Source: Dehalococcoidia bacterium UBA3254
GTDB lineage: Bacteria; Chloroflexota; Dehalococcoidia; Dehalococcoidales; UBA3254
Reading direction: 5' to 3'
Assembly (NCBI GenBank): GCA_002362735.1
Contig: DEUU01000445.1
Coordinates: forward strand, 1 to 5,692
DNA: 5,692 bases
Position numbers and translations under genes: made by a program. Under the pieces are notes generated by a model that worked only from the letters and a program-made list of their open reading frames with translations, did not search any database and was not told the origin of the DNA. Shown here piece by piece: positions 4,420 to 5,692 of the stretch (position 1 is the stretch's first letter; every line of letters starts with the position of its first letter).

Positions 4420-5692
4420 ATGGAAGGTTTTGGTTTAATCATCTTGGTATTTGCGGTTCTGCTGATAGTGCTGTTTGCCGGAATACCGGTGGCTTTTAGC
4501 CTTGGGCTGGTAGCTTTTGGCGGACTGATCGCAGTTCTGGGTTTAAACGGAACCCTTGGGGCCGCCGGCGTGGTTATCTTCGGCAGTCTCAAGGAGTTCT
4601 CTTTCGTTGCGCTACCCCTCTTTATTCTCATGGCGCAGGTATTAGCCGTCACAGGTATCGGCGCCGAATTGTTCGATACTTTAGGAAAATGGTTCAACCG
4701 GGTGCCTGGAGCTCTGGCCATTTCCGCCGTGGCCGCCAGCATGGGTTTTGGCGCGGTCTGCGGCTCAGGGGCCGGGACTCTGGCAACCATTGGTTCAGTC
4801 TCCTTACCGGAAATGAAAAAAAGAAATTATCATACCAGCTTGCTGCTGGGACCCGTGACAGCCTCGGGCGCCCTCGGTCAGATTATTCCGCCCAGTCTGC
4901 CCCTGGTCCTTTACGGCGTTCTGGCTGAGGAATCCATAGGCAGACTTTTCATCGCCGGTATTTTACCGGGCATTGTTCTGGGTCTCATCTTCATGATTTA
5001 CATCGTGTTTGTCTGCATCCGGAATCCCAAACTGGCTCCTGCTCTGCCCGGCGTGACCTGGAAAGAAAGAATCCGCTCTCTGGGTAAGACCTGGAGCATC
5101 ATCGTCCTGATTATCGTTGTTCTGGGTTCAATATATGCTGGCGTCTGCACTGCCACCGAATCGGCTGGCATAGGGGCGGTGTTCTGCTTTATCATTGCGG
5201 CTGTTTACAGGAAGCTGAACTGGAAAGTCTTAAGACAAATAATGGAGGGTACGGTCCGGCTGAGCAGTTTCATTTTTATGCTTATTATTGCCGCTTTGAC
5301 TCTGAGTTACCTGGTCAGCAATCTGGGTGTTGACAGGATCATTAACGAGTTTATGGGGGGTGTGGGGTCACAGTGGATCGCCATGACTATCATCATCATT
5401 ATATTCCTGATATTGGGTTGCTTTATTGATATGGCCTCGATTACCCTGTTAACTCTACCGGTCCTCCTGCCTACTATTCTTTCGATGGGCTGGGATCTGA
5501 CCTGGTTCGGCATGATAATGCTGATTTGTCTGTGCATTGGCACTATCACCCCGCCATTCGGGACTCACCTCTTCATTACCAAGGCACTTACCGATATGCA
5601 TCCTGAAATATACAGTAAGTACTCCGTTGGAAACGTGATGCGGGCAACGGCACCTTATCTCTGGTTGACTTTCGTCGGCTTGATTCTGGTGG
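4420..5692 (+). CDS. dctM: TRAP transporter large permease subunit, DctM family (3' end cut by window)
   Basis: The frame is open from the ATG at 4420 to the right edge, giving 424 residues plus one base. DctM proteins are usually about 425-440 residues, so only the last few codons are missing. The protein is hydrophobic throughout, with around a dozen membrane segments. Family motifs appear in order: AGIPVAFSLGL (20-30), PLFILMAQ (66-73), GAVCGSGAGTLATIGS (111-126) followed by LPEMKKRNY (129-137), GQIIPPSLPLVLYGV (153-167), CTATESAGIGA (243-253), a second-half FIDMASI...LP segment (335-347) and TITPPFG (375-381). The paired S/G-rich and IPP/TPP hairpins form the substrate and Na+ sites in structurally studied family members of the ion-transporter superfamily. 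It is the channel-forming part of the transporter and follows the small subunit on the same strand with a 39-nt gap. Confidence 0.93.
   Translation, partial: MEGFGLIILVFAVLLIVLFAGIPVAFSLGLVAFGGLIAVLGLNGTLGAAGVVIFGSLKEFSFVALPLFILMAQVLAVTGIGAELFDTLGKWFNRVPGALAISAVAASMGFGAVCGSGAGTLATIGSVSLPEMKKRNYHTSLLLGPVTASGALGQIIPPSLPLVLYGVLAEESIGRLFIAGILPGIVLGLIFMIYIVFVCIRNPKLAPALPGVTWKERIRSLGKTWSIIVLIIVVLGSIYAGVCTATESAGIGAVFCFIIAAVYRKLNWKVLRQIMEGTVRLSSFIFMLIIAALTLSYLVSNLGVDRIINEFMGGVGSQWIAMTIIIIIFLILGCFIDMASITLLTLPVLLPTILSMGWDLTWFGMIMLICLCIGTITPPFGTHLFITKALTDMHPEIYSKYSVGNVMRATAPYLWLTFVGLILV

Noticed and set aside
4407..5549. Minus-strand open frames opposite the TRAP large subunit
   Set aside because: They are antisense to an unambiguous DctM gene and have no ribosome sites or family resemblance.

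Overview
The window looks like bacterial chromosome of middling GC and holds two divergent transcription units that meet at about 2374-2714. The source is most likely an anaerobic or sediment-type bacterium. The serine/threonine/proline-rich linker behind the lipoprotein cysteine of the solute-binding protein, and the structured intergenic repeat, recall Dehalococcoidia (Chloroflexota). Deltaproteobacterial lineages also carry such gene sets, so the assignment is tentative and no marker gene is present.

Minus strand, read right to left: an SDR-family dehydrogenase resembling the (3R)-hydroxyacyl-CoA dehydrogenase part of MFE-2 enzymes (2373-1429); a 145-bp palindromic repeat element (1281-1425); two small hot-dog-fold proteins that probably form a heterodimeric (R)-specific enoyl-CoA hydratase (1253-765 and 768-340, joined by an ATGA overlap); and the N-terminal 99 codons of a CaiB/BaiF (family III) CoA-transferase that runs off the left edge. 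Together they look like an acyl-CoA catabolic cassette: CoA activation, hydration of an enoyl-CoA and oxidation of the hydroxyacyl-CoA. No acyl-CoA dehydrogenase or thiolase lies within the window.

Plus strand: a complete tripartite TRAP transporter apart from the last few codons of its large subunit. It comprises a DctP-type lipoprotein binding protein (2715-3842), a DctQ-type small membrane subunit (3829-4380) and a DctM-type large permease (4420 to beyond 5692). TRAP systems of this class import organic acids with ion symport, so the natural reading is uptake of a carboxylate on one side and its CoA-dependent breakdown on the other. The substrate cannot be named from the sequence.

The divergent region holds a good sigma70-type promoter for each direction. 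The minus-strand promoter has a perfect -35 hexamer and a 6+6 inverted repeat in its spacer. Its predicted leader of about 145 nt contains a 5' stem-loop and a weak terminator-like hairpin. No regulator gene, RNA gene, CRISPR array or transposase is visible. The most interesting points are the altered catalytic residues in both hydratase subunits, the control region, and the palindromic repeat inserted between operon genes.
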